Source: Lucinisca nassula
Taxonomy: Eukaryota > Mollusca > Bivalvia > Lucinida > Lucinidae
Assembly: GCA_963580285.1 (NCBI GenBank)
Contig: OY757010.1
Coordinates: 223,839,234 to 223,903,233, forward strand
DNA length: 64,000 nt
Direction: 5' to 3'
Under the pieces are notes generated by a model. That model made no database searches. It was not told the DNA's origin and saw nothing but the letters and a program-made list of their open reading frames with translations. A program made the translations under genes and the position numbers. Shown here in pieces: positions 52,699-62,582 of this stretch. Numbering within the stretch: the first letter of the stretch is position 1; every line of letters begins with the position of its first letter.

Positions 52699-53152
52699 CA
52701 TTACGCAAACACTCCTATACAAATACATTGCCACCTTTATCGCTGAAAAAAAAAAGAAAATTTTATGATGAAAAATTGTGATATTTGTCTTATTTCCGCT
52801 CTAAAATATAGATTGTGGGTACTTGTTAGAACAGCCTTGATTTTTCTTATTTCTGCTCCAAATATAGATTGTGGACACTCGTTAGAACCGCCTCATCGAG
52901 GCGGTTCTAACGAGTACCCATAATCTATATTTTAGAGCAGAAATAAGAATTTTTTTCTTATTTCTGCTCTAAAATATAGATTGTGGGTACTCGTTAGAAC
53001 AGCCTCGATTTTTCTTATTTGTGCTCCAAATATAGATTGTTGGCACTCGTTAGAACCGCCTCATCGAGGCGGTTCTAATGAGTACCCACAATCTATATTT
53101 TAGAGCAGAAATAAGAAAAATAAGGTATACCCCCGGACACCCCAGTTTTACT
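52699..53152 (-). mobile_element. MITE-1 with expanded central hairpins
   Basis: After the left end CATTACGCAAACACTCCTAT the segment TTATTTCTGCTC...AATATAGATTGTGG with ACTCGTTAGAACCGCCTC occurs four times in this orientation, and full palindromes close at about 52925 and 53100. The right part stops at CCCAGTTTTACTATATATGA. An internal duplication of the hairpin region is likely. Confidence 0.88.
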
Positions 53153-53157
53153 ATATA

Positions 53158-53534
53158 TGATGTAGACCGGAATCCAGACAAACAGCACAAGCGCTGATCC
53201 AACGTCGCGTACTGCGACGACTGATCAGTGCCTTCACTATCTGCAAAAATAGTAACCTTTATCGAAATAATTTTCTTAGCTTAGAAGCCTCCGTGGTATA
53301 GTGGCTGAGCTACTCACCACATAAACAAGTGGTCGTTGGTTCGATTCCGGGCTTCTCCAGGCTTTCGTATGAGTCTTTGAACCGAGGTCCCGTCTCTTTA
53401 TGACCTTAGCTGATGGTGGGACGTAAATAAAATACACACACACTAACAATAACGGAAACGACACCCCTAAAATTTCGAAATTGACCTGCTAATCATATTA
53501 GGCGGCATATTCTATTTGGGACAAAATGGATTAA
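53158..53534 (+). mobile_element. MITE-4 split by SINE-C
   Basis: The left part has CAGACAAACAGCACAAGCG and a worn palindrome (CAACGTCGCG...CGACGACTGATCAGTG). The right part resumes CGACACCCCTAAAATTTCGA and ends GGACAAAATGGA then TTAA (53531-53534). Confidence 0.75.
53282..53450 (+). mobile_element. SINE-C with well-kept pol III boxes
   Basis: A box TGGTATAGTGG at 53294-53304 and B box GGTTCGATTCC at 53338-53348, both near consensus. The tRNA acceptor arms no longer pair, so it is not a functional tRNA. The body GGTCCCGTCTCTTTATGACC and (CA)n-like end follow. Confidence 0.9.
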
Positions 53535-53703
53535 CAAATGGAATCTTCCACCATACATATAGTACAAGTCCATTTAAAAATTTAGGGATGTCAGGTTGAG
53601 TTTTCTTTAAAATGTATTTTGGAAATGGCTGAACCTTTTGCAATGTAGGTCCTGATCAGACGCCGCGTTCTATGGCGATGATCTGGGCCAGCAGTGTTTG
53701 CCA
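53531..53703 (-). mobile_element. MITE-4, partial, sharing the TTAA
   Basis: TTAA then ACAAATGGAATCTTCCACCA, TTTAGGGATGTCAGGTTGAG and a worn palindrome up to CAGTGTTTGCCA. MITE-2 begins directly after. Confidence 0.8.
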
Positions 53704-53705
53704 CA

Positions 53706-53986
53706 TGACGGTAACACATCCATGCGACAAGGTTCAATTTTTCATGTCTCCGAAATGGCTACTTTTCTGGTGAAAATTCGTGCTATTTTTCTTATTTATA
53801 CTGCAAAATTAGATTTTGGGTGCTTGGTAAAACCACCTCATGGACGCGGTTATAAAGACTACCCACAACCTATGTCTTGGAGCAGAAATAAGAAAAAAAT
53901 GTATACCGTCGTAAACCCCAGTTGTCTCTATATAAAGTGGGGTTTAGGGGGTATTCATTTCACGGACTTTTTCGCGTGATGAATTA
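53706..53986 (+). mobile_element. MITE-2
   Basis: ACGGTAACACATCCATGCGA left, TTTTTCGCGTGATGAATTAT right. CCGAAATGGCTACTTTTCTG and AACCCCAGTTGTCTC are kept; the central palindrome is worn (GGTAAAACCACC). Confidence 0.88.
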
Positions 53987-53989
53987 TCC

Positions 53990-54280
53990 GTTTTGGGGTT
54001 TCCGATACGACATGGTCAAACATGTACTGACTGCTGGCCTACTTTCGTTTTACATGTACGTATGAACATTCGGTTGCGCTAAGAGATTTCATTCCGAGCT
54101 TTTCAAATAGCTTACTTTGTAAGCAATATGATATCACTGGAAACACTCCAGGTCCAACTATCATGTTTTATCAAGGTCTACGGACCTTTTACAATACAAA
54201 ATTTATTAAACAAATAAACTGTCCAAGTGTAGATTTATCAAGTAAAAGGCATGTTTTTATTCAGTGTGCAAAACTATTCA
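53990..54280. other. No recognised feature
   Basis: Short spacer without a recognised gene or family. Confidence 0.4.
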
Positions 54281-54285
54281 CGGCA

Positions 54286-54513
54286 TTAACCCATTTAGTA
54301 CCAGAACCCCCAAAACGGGTACCCTGGCAAACAGTGTAGGCCCAGAACAGACGCCGCATAATGCGGCGTCTGATCAGGGCCTTCACTGTTTGCAAAAAGT
54401 TCAGCTATTTTCCGAATAAATTTTGAATAAAAAACAACCTGACACCCCTAAATTTTGAAATGGACTCCTGCTATATATAAGGAGGAAGATTCCATTTGGT
54501 ACAAAAGGGTTAA
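54286..54513 (+). mobile_element. MITE-4 in TTAA, reference copy
   Basis: TTAA both ends, CCCATTTAGTACC / GGTACAAAAGGG termini, and central GACGCCGCATAATGCGGCGTC palindrome. AAAACGGGTACCCTGGCAAA and CTATATATAAGGAGGAAGAT match the other copies. Confidence 0.94.
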
Positions 54514-54594
54514 TAAGGAAAAAACGTATACCCATCTAAACCCTGTATTTCCCTATAAAAAATTGGGGTTATCATGAACTTAATTCTATAGGGT

Positions 54595-54852
54595 CCTTCT
54601 CATTAAGATAACACACCCGTGCGACATAGTGCATTTTTCGCATCTCCAAAATGACTACTTTCCTGATGAAAAATCGTGATATTTTTCTTCCTTTAACTAC
54701 AAACATAGATTGTCTGTGCTAGTTTTTTACCCACAACCTATGTCTTGGAGAAGAAATGAGAAAATATGGTGTACCCCTGTAAACCCAAGTTTTCGCTATA
54801 CAAAGTGGGGTTTGAGGGTATTCATTTCTCGGACTTGTTCACGTGATGTAAC
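54595..54852 (+). mobile_element. MITE-2, central palindrome deleted
   Basis: ATTAAGATAACACACCCGTG left, GACTTGTTCACGTGATG right. One arm reads ATTGTCTGTGCTAG and jumps to TTTTTTACCCACAACCTATG. Confidence 0.88.
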
Positions 54853-54867
54853 ACTTAGTTTTCCTTG

Positions 54868-55140
54868 CTATGAAGAATGTCAGCAGTGTAGCATACCTGT
54901 ATGACGTAGTACATTCACCGATTTATTTTTGATGAAAATCTGTAACGTAGTTCTTATTATATGCTCTCAACACAGCTTGTAAGGTTTTCGTTAGAACCGC
55001 CTCAATGAGCCGGTTCCAATGAGTACCAAAAATCTATGATTTGGAGGAGAAAAATACCCCGTCAACCTGACGCTCAATATAAAAAGGGGACCAGATGGGT
55101 GTTCATTATACCGACATGTTAGCATGACAGAGTTCCACAC
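54868..55140 (+). mobile_element. MITE-2-related, diverged
   Basis: CTGTATGACGTAGTACATTC, GTTTTCGTTAGAACCGCCTC with a worn inverse, AAATCTATGATTTGGAG, and CCGACATGTTAGCATGACAG. It adjoins the previous copy. Confidence 0.7.
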
Positions 55141-55323
55141 ATTAAACCAGAAAGCTCATTGTCAATGAAATGGCAGATTATACCAACATAAAAGACATGT
55201 TTCAAGACACGGGATTTGTACGCAAATAAATCCAAAACATGTTAAAACTTTGACAATATTCTTGACAGACGCAAACAGAAATGCTGTCCAATTGTATTCG
55301 TAACTGCATGATGTCCTACACTA

Positions 55324-55512
55324 TTAACCCTTGTTCTGCTGAATATTCAAATATGCCACACCCACTACTGATTATCAACCAATCAGATTACTTGATGCAA
55401 ATTATTGCAACAAATTCATGATCTGAATGACAAACAATGAAGATCCTGATCAGATGGCTTCTTCATTGTTTGAAAGTTAAGACATATCCGGGATTAGCAG
55501 GACATGGGTTAA
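55324..55512. mobile_element. MITE-5 in TTAA
   Basis: TTAA both ends; CCCTTGTTCTGCTGAATATT and GATTAGCAGGACATGGG. The central palindrome is shortened to GATGGCTTCTTC. Confidence 0.9.
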
Positions 55513-55928
55513 ACTGATGAATAGAAATATGCCAAATTGAATATACCTAATACACCGAAGCCACCGATGTGGAGATTTACGCAAGGAAACTGACCAAGTG
55601 CAAAATTAAGTTTGCGCATGGGCAAAACTACGTAAAGTAAATTCACCAATATGTAACTGTTTGACTTATGCGAGAATGTTGCTATTCCCCTTGTAAAATT
55701 GTTGATTCGCCGTGCCTTTAGTAGATGTTCTTTGTGGTCAAAGGAAAGAAAGAAACAATGCTGTTTTGGAAAAAAGGGAAAACTCACAGAATACAGCTTT
55801 TGAAACAATGTCCCTTTTTAGCTGCAAAAGTTCACCTTAAGTGCCTGCTGTAAAAGAAATTTGTCAAAGAAGATAATAACAGACACATCAAACAGACCCT
55901 GTCCAAAAGAGCCCTGCCATATTTCTGA
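55513..55928. other. No recognised feature
   Basis: A 99-codon minus-strand frame at 55509-55808 starts within MITE-5 sequence and has no recognisable domain. Confidence 0.4.
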
Positions 55929-55929
55929 A

Positions 55930-56475
55930 AAATAGAAGTAAAGGCAATGATCAGGAATCGACACAATTAACCCACAACTCCCATCAGAGACACCAAGGGA
56001 AAGAAACACAAACATGAAACAACTAGACTCTAATGGAAACATCACTAACGGAAAGCCAAAAGGACAGTCACTTTCCCACAAAATGGTCAAATGGCTATCC
56101 AAAGCAAAATAATATAAGCGATAGACCCACTCAAAGACAAGCCATAACAGAAATAAACCACGACAGAAGAAACGCCTTGGAACGGTCAGTGAAACGAATT
56201 CCACTGGGGGTCTTAAATCGATTTTACCTGGCCACAATCCTCACCATTACTTCCGTCGCGCTTTAGACAAATAATTTGTTCAGTCCCCATGAATGCCTCC
56301 TAACTCATCAGCGCAACATATCCGTGAATACAAAAATCAATCAACCACAAATGAAACAACGGCGAGTACTCGACAGCAAGAAACCACTGAAATGCTGGAG
56401 CAAAAGAAAACCAACAGTTAGACTCCGATGGGCCCAAGTCTGTGAATCAGGCACAGAACCGCTCGTAACATAACA
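55930..56475 (-). mobile_element. LINE-T 3' UTR, nearly complete
   Basis: AATAGAAGTAAAGGCAATGA to AGTTAGACTCCGATGGGCCC and AGTCTGTGAATCAGGCACAG. Covers almost the whole UTR known from 11137-11722; the coding tail is absent. Confidence 0.92.
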
Positions 56476-56479
56476 TACA

Positions 56480-57275
56480 AATATGCTGCACACGTATGTA
56501 ATTTTCCATTTGTGAGAACGCTATGCGTAGCATTTTTTTTTAATAAAATACGGTTATTCTATACTACAAGTTGATACAACTGTCCTTCTGAAAGACATGC
56601 TTAGCACAGATTGCTTGCAAGCTTTGCGAAAATGTGTTTTTCCCTTCCTTCATAACGGGCGAAATATACGCACAAGATGGCTTCTTTAAAAAGAATCCAA
56701 AGAAAGTGCCTGACGCGCCATGTTTGTCTTTTGCAAACATGATCAACCCTTCACAAGTAAAATCAATAATAATCAAAGACTACTGCCATTTGGTAAAACT
56801 CCTTTATTTTACAACAGAAGTCATGCTCACAACTTAGACTAGTTTCTCTCAAGTTGTGGTATTCGCATTTCCTGAATAGGAATCAGAGATAGAATTGGCA
56901 AATACACTAATAAACGTTACATTTTTGCCGTCGCACTTATGTGTAGGAAAAGGGAAAATAAACTAGAGAAAAGAACCAATGAGTCAAGAATTCCATCGGT
57001 AGGTGCCACCATGTATTGCGGAGCAAATTTCCAAGTTAATGACCCTGATCTCAGTTTCTACTTTTATTACCTTAATCCACTTATAGCAGTATCTTTTCTT
57101 CACCCATAAAATGTCCACCTATCAAACCTTATCATAGGTTTAAGGTATGCAATAAAAAGCCAAAACCTAAACAACGCACCCTACCCCCCACACACCAAAA
57201 AAAAAAAAAAAAAAAAAAAAAACACGTTCACAATAATATCTCAATCAGAGTTCAATTGTTGTGATCTTGACAGCA
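56480..57275. other. Unassigned stretch with A run
   Basis: Overlapping open frames on both strands at 56564-56837. One plus frame reads TVLLKDMLSTDCLQALRKCV then a stop, which looks protein-like but is unrecognised. The A run lies at about 57199-57222. Confidence 0.35.
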
Positions 57276-57280
57276 GGAGT

Positions 57281-57464
57281 CATCACGAAAACACGCCTAT
57301 ATACTTTTGACCCCTTTGAACCCCACTTTCATATAGTAAAACGGGGGTTTACAGGAGTAAACCTAGCAGAAATAAGAAAAATATCCTAATTTTTCATCTT
57401 AAAATTTTCATTTTTTCGGCAATAAAGGTTGCAACGTATTTGTATAGGCGTGTTTTCGTATTGC
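57281..57464 (+). mobile_element. MITE-1 lacking the central palindrome
   Basis: CATCACGAAAACACGCCTAT left, TATAGGCGTGTTTTCGTATT right. It jumps from GGAGTAAACC to TAGCAGAAATAAG; the whole palindrome is gone, as expected after replication slippage across a hairpin. Confidence 0.92.
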
Positions 57465-57817
57465 AAATCATTGTTACTAAACTTTTTCAGCTGTAAAGCA
57501 ATACCACATATCAACTGACCTTTCACATAAATATACAACATGGATCATGCGATTTTGTCACTGTGACCTTAACCTTCTGTGTCAGCAGCGGCAGCCACAT
57601 GATTGTAACAATACATTAGCTGCTGTAGGGTATATAATATGATAAATCAGACTTCAATTATTATTAAATTAAATTATTGGTTTAGACTCATATTCTAGAC
57701 AGGTTTTTAATAATTTGGACCCCATTTTGATTTATATCAGTCTTTGAATCGACTGCCAATTCGAAATTCGCAAAATTGCAGTATATTTCCTCTGGCTTTC
57801 TTTGCCGGATCATTACA

Positions 57818-57863
57818 GGGTCACTGATGAGGCTTTATTAGCCGAAACTACGTAGTATGACCC
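57818..57863 (+). ncRNA. Hammerhead ribozyme, type I, GUA site (canonical)
   Basis: Stem I GGGTCA (57818-57823); CTGATGA (57824-57830); stem II GGC-TTTATTA-GCC (57831-57843); GAAA (57844-57847); stem III palindrome CTACGTAG (57848-57855); T-A (57856-57857), then stem I partner TGACCC. All helices pair perfectly and all invariant bases are present. Predicted cleavage is after 57857. The 8-base stem III has no loop room as a monomer, so cleavage should be favoured in a dimeric fold. Confidence 0.93.
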
Positions 57864-58200
57864 ATCTTCTTTCTTATGAATGTTTTCATTGCTCTTAAAG
57901 GAACTCATTTTTGATTTTTATTTGCCTTCACTGCAGCTGGTGTTGTGCCGTGTGGCGGCCGTAAAACGTCTCCCCGTACATCAACCATAGTGCAGTTTAT
58001 ATTTTACTTTTGGTCCTTTGAGATCAGCGTGAATATTCTGAGTAATCAAAAATAAATTATTGGTTTAGACTCATATTCTAGACAGGTGTTTAATAATTTG
58101 GACCCCATTTTGATTTATATCAGTCTTTGAATCGACTGCCAATTCGAAATTCGCAAAATTGCAGTATATTTCCTCTGGCTTTCTTTGCCGGATCATTACA

Positions 58201-58246
58201 GGGTCACTGATGAGGCTTTATTAGCCGAAACTACGTAGTATGACCC
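58201..58246 (+). ncRNA. Hammerhead ribozyme, second copy, identical
   Basis: Base for base the same as 57818-57863, one unit (383 bp) downstream. Cleavage at both sites would release one 383-nt RNA, which could circularise. Confidence 0.93.
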
Positions 58247-58304
58247 ATCTTCTTTCTTATGAATGTTTTCATTGCTCTTAAAGGAACTCATTTTTGATTT
58301 TTAT

Positions 58305-58620
58305 TCAATCCAATCCAGTTGATGAAGAGCAAAACTTTATAATAACTATTCGGTGTATTTGCAGCAGCAGTCACATGACTGGAACTAAACTTTGTCCATT
58401 TGAAGGAATACCAGTTGGGCATTATAAGTTTACAATTAAAGAAACAAACCCAATAGAAAACTAGAAGCCCAAGTGGGCCAGAAATTATTCACCTGGATGA
58501 GGGCGGATCATCATATCTTACATTGTTTCTTGGTGGCCACCTTGTCTCTCAGATTACATTGCCTTTAGCAATTCTGAATCTGCGTGTTGCCTTGATGCTA
58601 CTGAGTATGTTTTTGTGCAG
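58305..58620. other. No recognised feature
   Basis: Intron-like spacer. The last bases (GTATGTTTTTGTGCAG) form the acceptor of the exon below. Confidence 0.4.
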
Positions 58621-58707
58621 GTGATGTTGATGCAGAATGGGGTGTATCGTTTGGCAGGGCGGAGCTATCATTTGCAACCGCTTTTGAAATACTCTCTGAA
58701 CAAAAAG
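58621..58707 (+). CDS. Candidate 87-bp internal coding exon, unrecognised gene
   Basis: TGTTTTTGTGCAG precedes and GTAAAC follows (CAAAAAG/GTAAAC), both good splice signals. With two bases in the first split codon, the exon reads DVDAEWGVSFGRAELSFATA then FEILSEQK with no stop, phase 1 at both ends. The composition looks like a folded helical protein. No partner exon was found in the window, and I cannot name the family. It could also be a chance frame. Confidence 0.35.
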
Positions 58708-58859
58708 GTAAACCAAATCTCCCGATCATGTGAATTCAACTACAACAGAAATAAAGCTATTACAGTCGAACTTCAATGGCTCGAACACCTTTGGAACTAG
58801 GAAATTCTGTTCGAGACAGGGATAGTTCGAGCCACTGTGGGCTACTACCAGGAGGCATA

Positions 58860-59050
58860 AAGGGGATAATTTTGAGACTTCTTTTCGGTGTTCTATAATA
58901 CAAATGTATGCTATGTGTACTCAGTAGAATCGCCTCGTTCTAATGAGTATACACAGCATAGAATCGCCTCGTTGAGACGATTCTAATGAGTACACACAGC
59001 ATACATGTGTAAGATAAAAAATGAAAATATCCTTAATTTTCCCCTCATTA
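58860..59050 (+). mobile_element. MITE-2-related hairpin with repeated arm
   Basis: GTGTACTCAGTAGAATCGCC, then TCTAATGAGTATACACAGCA, and again AGAATCGCCTCGTTGAGACG with inverse. One arm is present twice. The outer ends are not recognised. Confidence 0.65.
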
Positions 59051-59157
59051 TTTATATGTAGATAAATCTCCAAGGACTAAAGAACAGGTTTGACTCAGCC
59101 ATGGTAAACCAGCAATCGGTGTTTGAGCCATCGCAGTTCTACTGTATGTATATGACC

Positions 59158-59462
59158 GACGGCCCCCGCCCATAGGGGCTTGAAGAAATATATGGGCTGC
59201 ACGATGCTTCCACGCAGAGCTGAATCTGGCCCGCACACTAGTAGTGGTAAACCGCTTAGAGGATCTAAGCCTGTCTAGGAACTGCGGTGCGAGGTGGACC
59301 GTCCATGCTAATAAACCCTATTGGTTTCATTGGGCGACAGGGCTTGAGATGTCACTTCATCTCAATGTAGGGTAAAAGTCCCACAAAATTGGAAGCAACG
59401 TCTTCAAAATGACCTTTACAGTGTTGACGGGGACGTTAAACCTCAAATCAAACAAACAAATG
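59158..59462 (+). mobile_element. SINE-B, near full length
   Basis: CGGCCCCCGCCCATAGGGGC to CCTCAAATCAAACAAACAAA. TGTATATGACCG flanks both sides (59145-59156 and 59460-59471), a 12-bp target duplication. Confidence 0.94.
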
Positions 59463-59552
59463 TATATGACCGCTTTCAAAAATCAGGCGAAAGGCACTCT
59501 ATTATTCTTGTGGACTCAGCGAATTTGATATATTCCGGCAGTATCTGAGCTG

Positions 59553-59584
59553 TCCCCCCCCCCCCCCACACACACACACACACC
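59553..59584. repeat. C run plus (AC)n
   Basis: About 15 C then about 16 bp of AC. Confidence 0.95.
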
Positions 59585-59589
59585 CCAAA

Positions 59590-59885
59590 CTTAACTCTGA
59601 TTACTGTACATGTGCTTTGAAGAATCTCAAGATGGTCGCCACTTTTGATATTGGAATGCAACAATTTTAGCAGTTCTAAATCTCTATGTCACCAAAATGC
59701 CTCCCACAAAATTCATCGATCAAAATTAATGCGACTGACCATTTTGGAACAGATGTGGTTTGAAGATTTTCATGATGGCATCTGGAATATCAGAACAGAG
59801 TGGTTCTTACAAATAAGTTCTGAATAGTTGGATCCCTTAGAAGCAAAGAATACACCAAATAAATGAAAACAGCAGATTAAGTTTT
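59590..59885. other. No recognised gene; short retrozyme-family scrap
   Basis: GGATCCCTTAGAAGCAAAGA and ATACACC at 59831-59855 resemble the GATATCCTTTGGAAGCAAGG segment of the 20732 array. Otherwise nothing is recognised. Confidence 0.4.
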
Positions 59886-59889
59886 ATTG

Positions 59890-60172
59890 AAAAATAGAAG
59901 TGAAGGCAATGACCAAGTATCGATACAATTAACCCACAGCTCCCATCAGAGACACCAAAGGGAAAGAAACACAAACATAAACTAACATACCCTAATGGAA
60001 ACATCAACAGCAGAAAGCCAAAAGGAAAGTTACTTTCCCACAAAATGGCCAATTGGCTATCCAAAACAAAACAACATAAGCGATACAAAAACCCAAAGAC
60101 AAACCACAACAAAAACAAACCGCGACAGAAGAACCGACTCGGAACGGTCAATGAAAAAAATTCCACTGGGGA
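59890..60172 (-). mobile_element. LINE-T 3' UTR copy
   Basis: AAATAGAAGTGAAGGCAATG to CGGAACGGTCAATG and ATTCCACTGGGGAG. Truncated at the usual C run. Confidence 0.92.
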
Positions 60173-60850
60173 GTCTGTTAATGACCAGTACTGAAATGTA
60201 CATAAACCGGCCTCACCCTCTAGCATCGGCTTTAGCAGAACTCTATTTTCAAAAAGATTCTAAATGAACTCAATGATCCAAGAGGACCAGAAAATTTATC
60301 TGAACTTTGATGAGGTACGAGGGGTCTTTTTACCATCACGTGAACAAGTCCGTGAAATAAAGACCCACCTAAACCCCACTTTATATAGAGAAAACTGGGG
60401 TTTAAGGGGTATACATTATTTTCCTTATTTTTGCTCCAATACATAGGTTGTGGTTACTCGTTAGAATCGCCTCAATGAGGCGGTTCTAACGAGCACCCAC
60501 AACCAATGTTTGAAGTAACAATATGAAAAATATGACAAATTTGTAGCAGGAAAGTAGCCGTTTTGGAGATGTGAAAAAATGCACTCTGTCGCACGGATGT
60601 GTTATCGTAATGACGGCCGCCACTCGGCACCAAATGCAGTGTAGATAACGTTAGAGGCAAAGACTACACGAAAATAGCAGACTCGGTTTTAGTGAGTCTG
60701 TTCATGACCAGTACTGAAATGAACAAAACACCGACCACGACCTCTAGCACCGGCTTAAGCAGAACTCTATTTTCAGAATAATTGTAAATGAACTCAATGA
60801 CCCAAAGGACCAGAAAAGTTAATCTGCACTATGATGATGTACAGGGAGTC
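60173..60850 (-). repeat. Retrozyme-family-related tandem units, split by MITE-2
   Basis: GTCTGTTAATGACCAGTACTG (60173) and GTCTGTTCATGACCAGTACTG (60696) start two units sharing GCAGAACTCTATTTTCA and AAATGAACTCAATGA. The first unit reads GTCTTTTTAC, then MITE-2, then GGCCGCCACTCGGCACC, rebuilding the TTTTTACGGCCGCCAC motif of the 20732 array. No CTGATGA core was found, so this variant seems to have lost or replaced the ribozyme. Confidence 0.7.
60336..60615 (-). mobile_element. MITE-2, reference copy
   Basis: CATCACGTGAACAAGTCCGT left, CGGATGTGTTATCGTAATG right. Outer hairpin CCCCACTTTATATAGAG and intact central palindrome GTTACTCGTTAGAATCGCCT. It is inserted in the retrozyme-related unit. 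Confidence 0.93.
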
Positions 60851-61214
60851 TGAATCTCCATCTCGCTCGAATTCCCCCATCACATTTCTGCTCAGTCAGT
60901 CGACTTAGAAGATTTTCATGATAACCGCCGGATAATGGAACCATTTTAGCAAATAGTTATTCTGAATCTGGTCAATAAATATCTGCATGTAAAACATATC
61001 AGTATAGTCCTAACGTTTGAAAGTTATACGTCCATAATCAGCCGGTGAAAAATTTGCCTCGGCGTAGCTATAAAAAATATGCATTAGACTTTTTTGTTTT
61101 TGGTTGTACGGCCCTTTAAACATTATTTCTCTCATTTCGAACCGATCGTTAATCAGGGGTGGGCGAAAACCAGAGTACCCAGAGAAAAACCACCTGACCT
61201 TCCGTTACGGAGCT

Positions 61215-61523
61215 TGGTTTGTTTGTTTGTTTGTTTGATTTGAAGTTTAAGGTCCCCGTTAACACTATAAAGGACATTTTGGAGACGTTGCTTCCAAGTT
61301 TGTGGGACTTTTACCCGACATTGAGATGACAGGACATCTCAAGCCCTGCCGCCCAATGAAACCGATAGGGTTTATAAGCATGGGCGGGCCGACTCGAACC
61401 GCATTGCCTGGGCAGGCTTAGATCCTCTAAGCGGTTTACCAGTACTCGTGTGCGGGTCGGTTTCAGCTCTGCGTGGAAGCATCATGCAGCCCATCTATTT
61501 TTTCAAGCCCCGATGGGCGGAAC
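61215..61523 (-). mobile_element. SINE-B, near full length
   Basis: GGTTTGTTTGTTTGTTTGAT to CAAGCCCCGATGGGCGGAAC. All blocks present, including GGCAGGCTTAGATCCTCTAA. Confidence 0.93.
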
Positions 61524-61690
61524 TTCTCACATTTGAGCTAGGCTCAAACCACTCATTAGACAAATCGGTGAGTTCTTGTCAGTGTACATCTGCATGCCAA
61601 ATTTACTGAATACCTTGCGGTTGAATATGTCTGCAATCAATGTGTGAATATTTTGCCTATGTGAGGCTGTTTATATTACGAAATCAGGCA

Positions 61691-61922
61691 TTAACCCTTT
61701 TTTTACCAAATGGGATCTTCCACCTTATATATGGCAGGAGTCCATTTCGAAACTTAGGGGTGTCAGGTCGTGTTTTCTTCAAAATTTATTTCGGGAAATG
61801 GCTTAACTTTTCGCAAACAGTGTAGGCCCTGATCAGACCCGCGTTCTGCGGCGTTTGATCTGGGCCTGAACTGTTTGCCAGGGTAGCTGTTTTGGGGTTT
61901 CTGGTAAAAATCAGTGGGTTAA
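61691..61922 (-). mobile_element. MITE-4 in TTAA, inverse orientation
   Basis: TTAA both ends. CCCTTTTTTTACCAAATGG left; palindrome CCCTGATCAGACCCGCGTTC near the middle with one base missing; GGGTAGCTGTTTTGGGGTTT right. Confidence 0.9.
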
Positions 61923-62582
61923 ATAATATCATTGATTGAGCCTTGTCAGTATACATCGGCATGCCAAAAACCTTATCAGAATATTCTAGCGGTTTGCAAA
62001 TTATAACGGCTGCTCCAGTTAGTGAAGAAATTGACTCGGCCAGGCTATTAATAAAGAAATCAGGAATCAGACGATCTCATTAGTTAGGTCTTGACAATAT
62101 CTAATCTGCATACCAAAAACTACCAAAATATTCTTCGTTGTTTGAAAGACATTGGTTCATAATCAGTTCGGCGAGGCAACTTATGAAGAAATCAGGCATT
62201 CGACAATCACATTGGTTAGGTTTTGTCAATATACATCTGCATGCCAAAACTTATATATCACTAACAGTTTGAAAGTTATACGTCAGTGTTAGATAGGAAA
62301 AATTTGCCTCGACGAGGCTATTTATATCGAAAACAATCATTTGACAATCTCATTGGTTAGATCTTGTCAGTGTCTCTCTGCATGACAATATTTATAAAGT
62401 ATTCCGAGCGGTTTAAAAGCTACATCCCATATTCAGTTTTTGAAAATGTTGGCTCGTCACCTGTTATTTCTGCACAATTAGTTTATTTAAAGAGAACTGA
62501 CACGTTACCCAGTGAAAGCCATAACCGTCATAGCCACCCCACGTCATTAAAACAAAAAACAAGACACTTATCCACACTCAAG

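Larger units (their letters stand above)
57671..58304 (+). repeat. Retrozyme-like tandem pair, 383-bp unit
   Basis: AAATTATTGGTTTAGACTC begins at 57671 and 58054, exactly 383 bp apart. The first unit is whole, the second stops near 58304, after its ribozyme. The spacer carries GGCGGCCGTAAAACGTCTCC and AGTGCAGTTTATATTTTAC, which are the inverse of motifs in the minus-strand arrays at 13364 and 20720. A multimer of a ribozyme-bearing unit is the hallmark of retrozymes. Confidence 0.93.
60940..62470. repeat. ~130-bp tandem repeat, interrupted
   Basis: GTCAGTGTACATCTGCATGC, GTTTGAAAGTTATACGTC and TTTGCCTCGACGAGGCTATT recur at 60965, 61575, 61945, 62090, 62230 and 62360. SINE-B (61205), a GAGTACCCAGAGAAAAACC block (61085-61200) and MITE-4 (61691) interrupt it. 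The pattern recalls retroelement 3' regions at 24650 and 43310. Confidence 0.8.

Noticed and set aside
53282..53360. A functional tRNA gene
   Set aside because: A and B boxes are good, but the acceptor arms do not pair and the sequence continues into the SINE-C body shared with three other copies.
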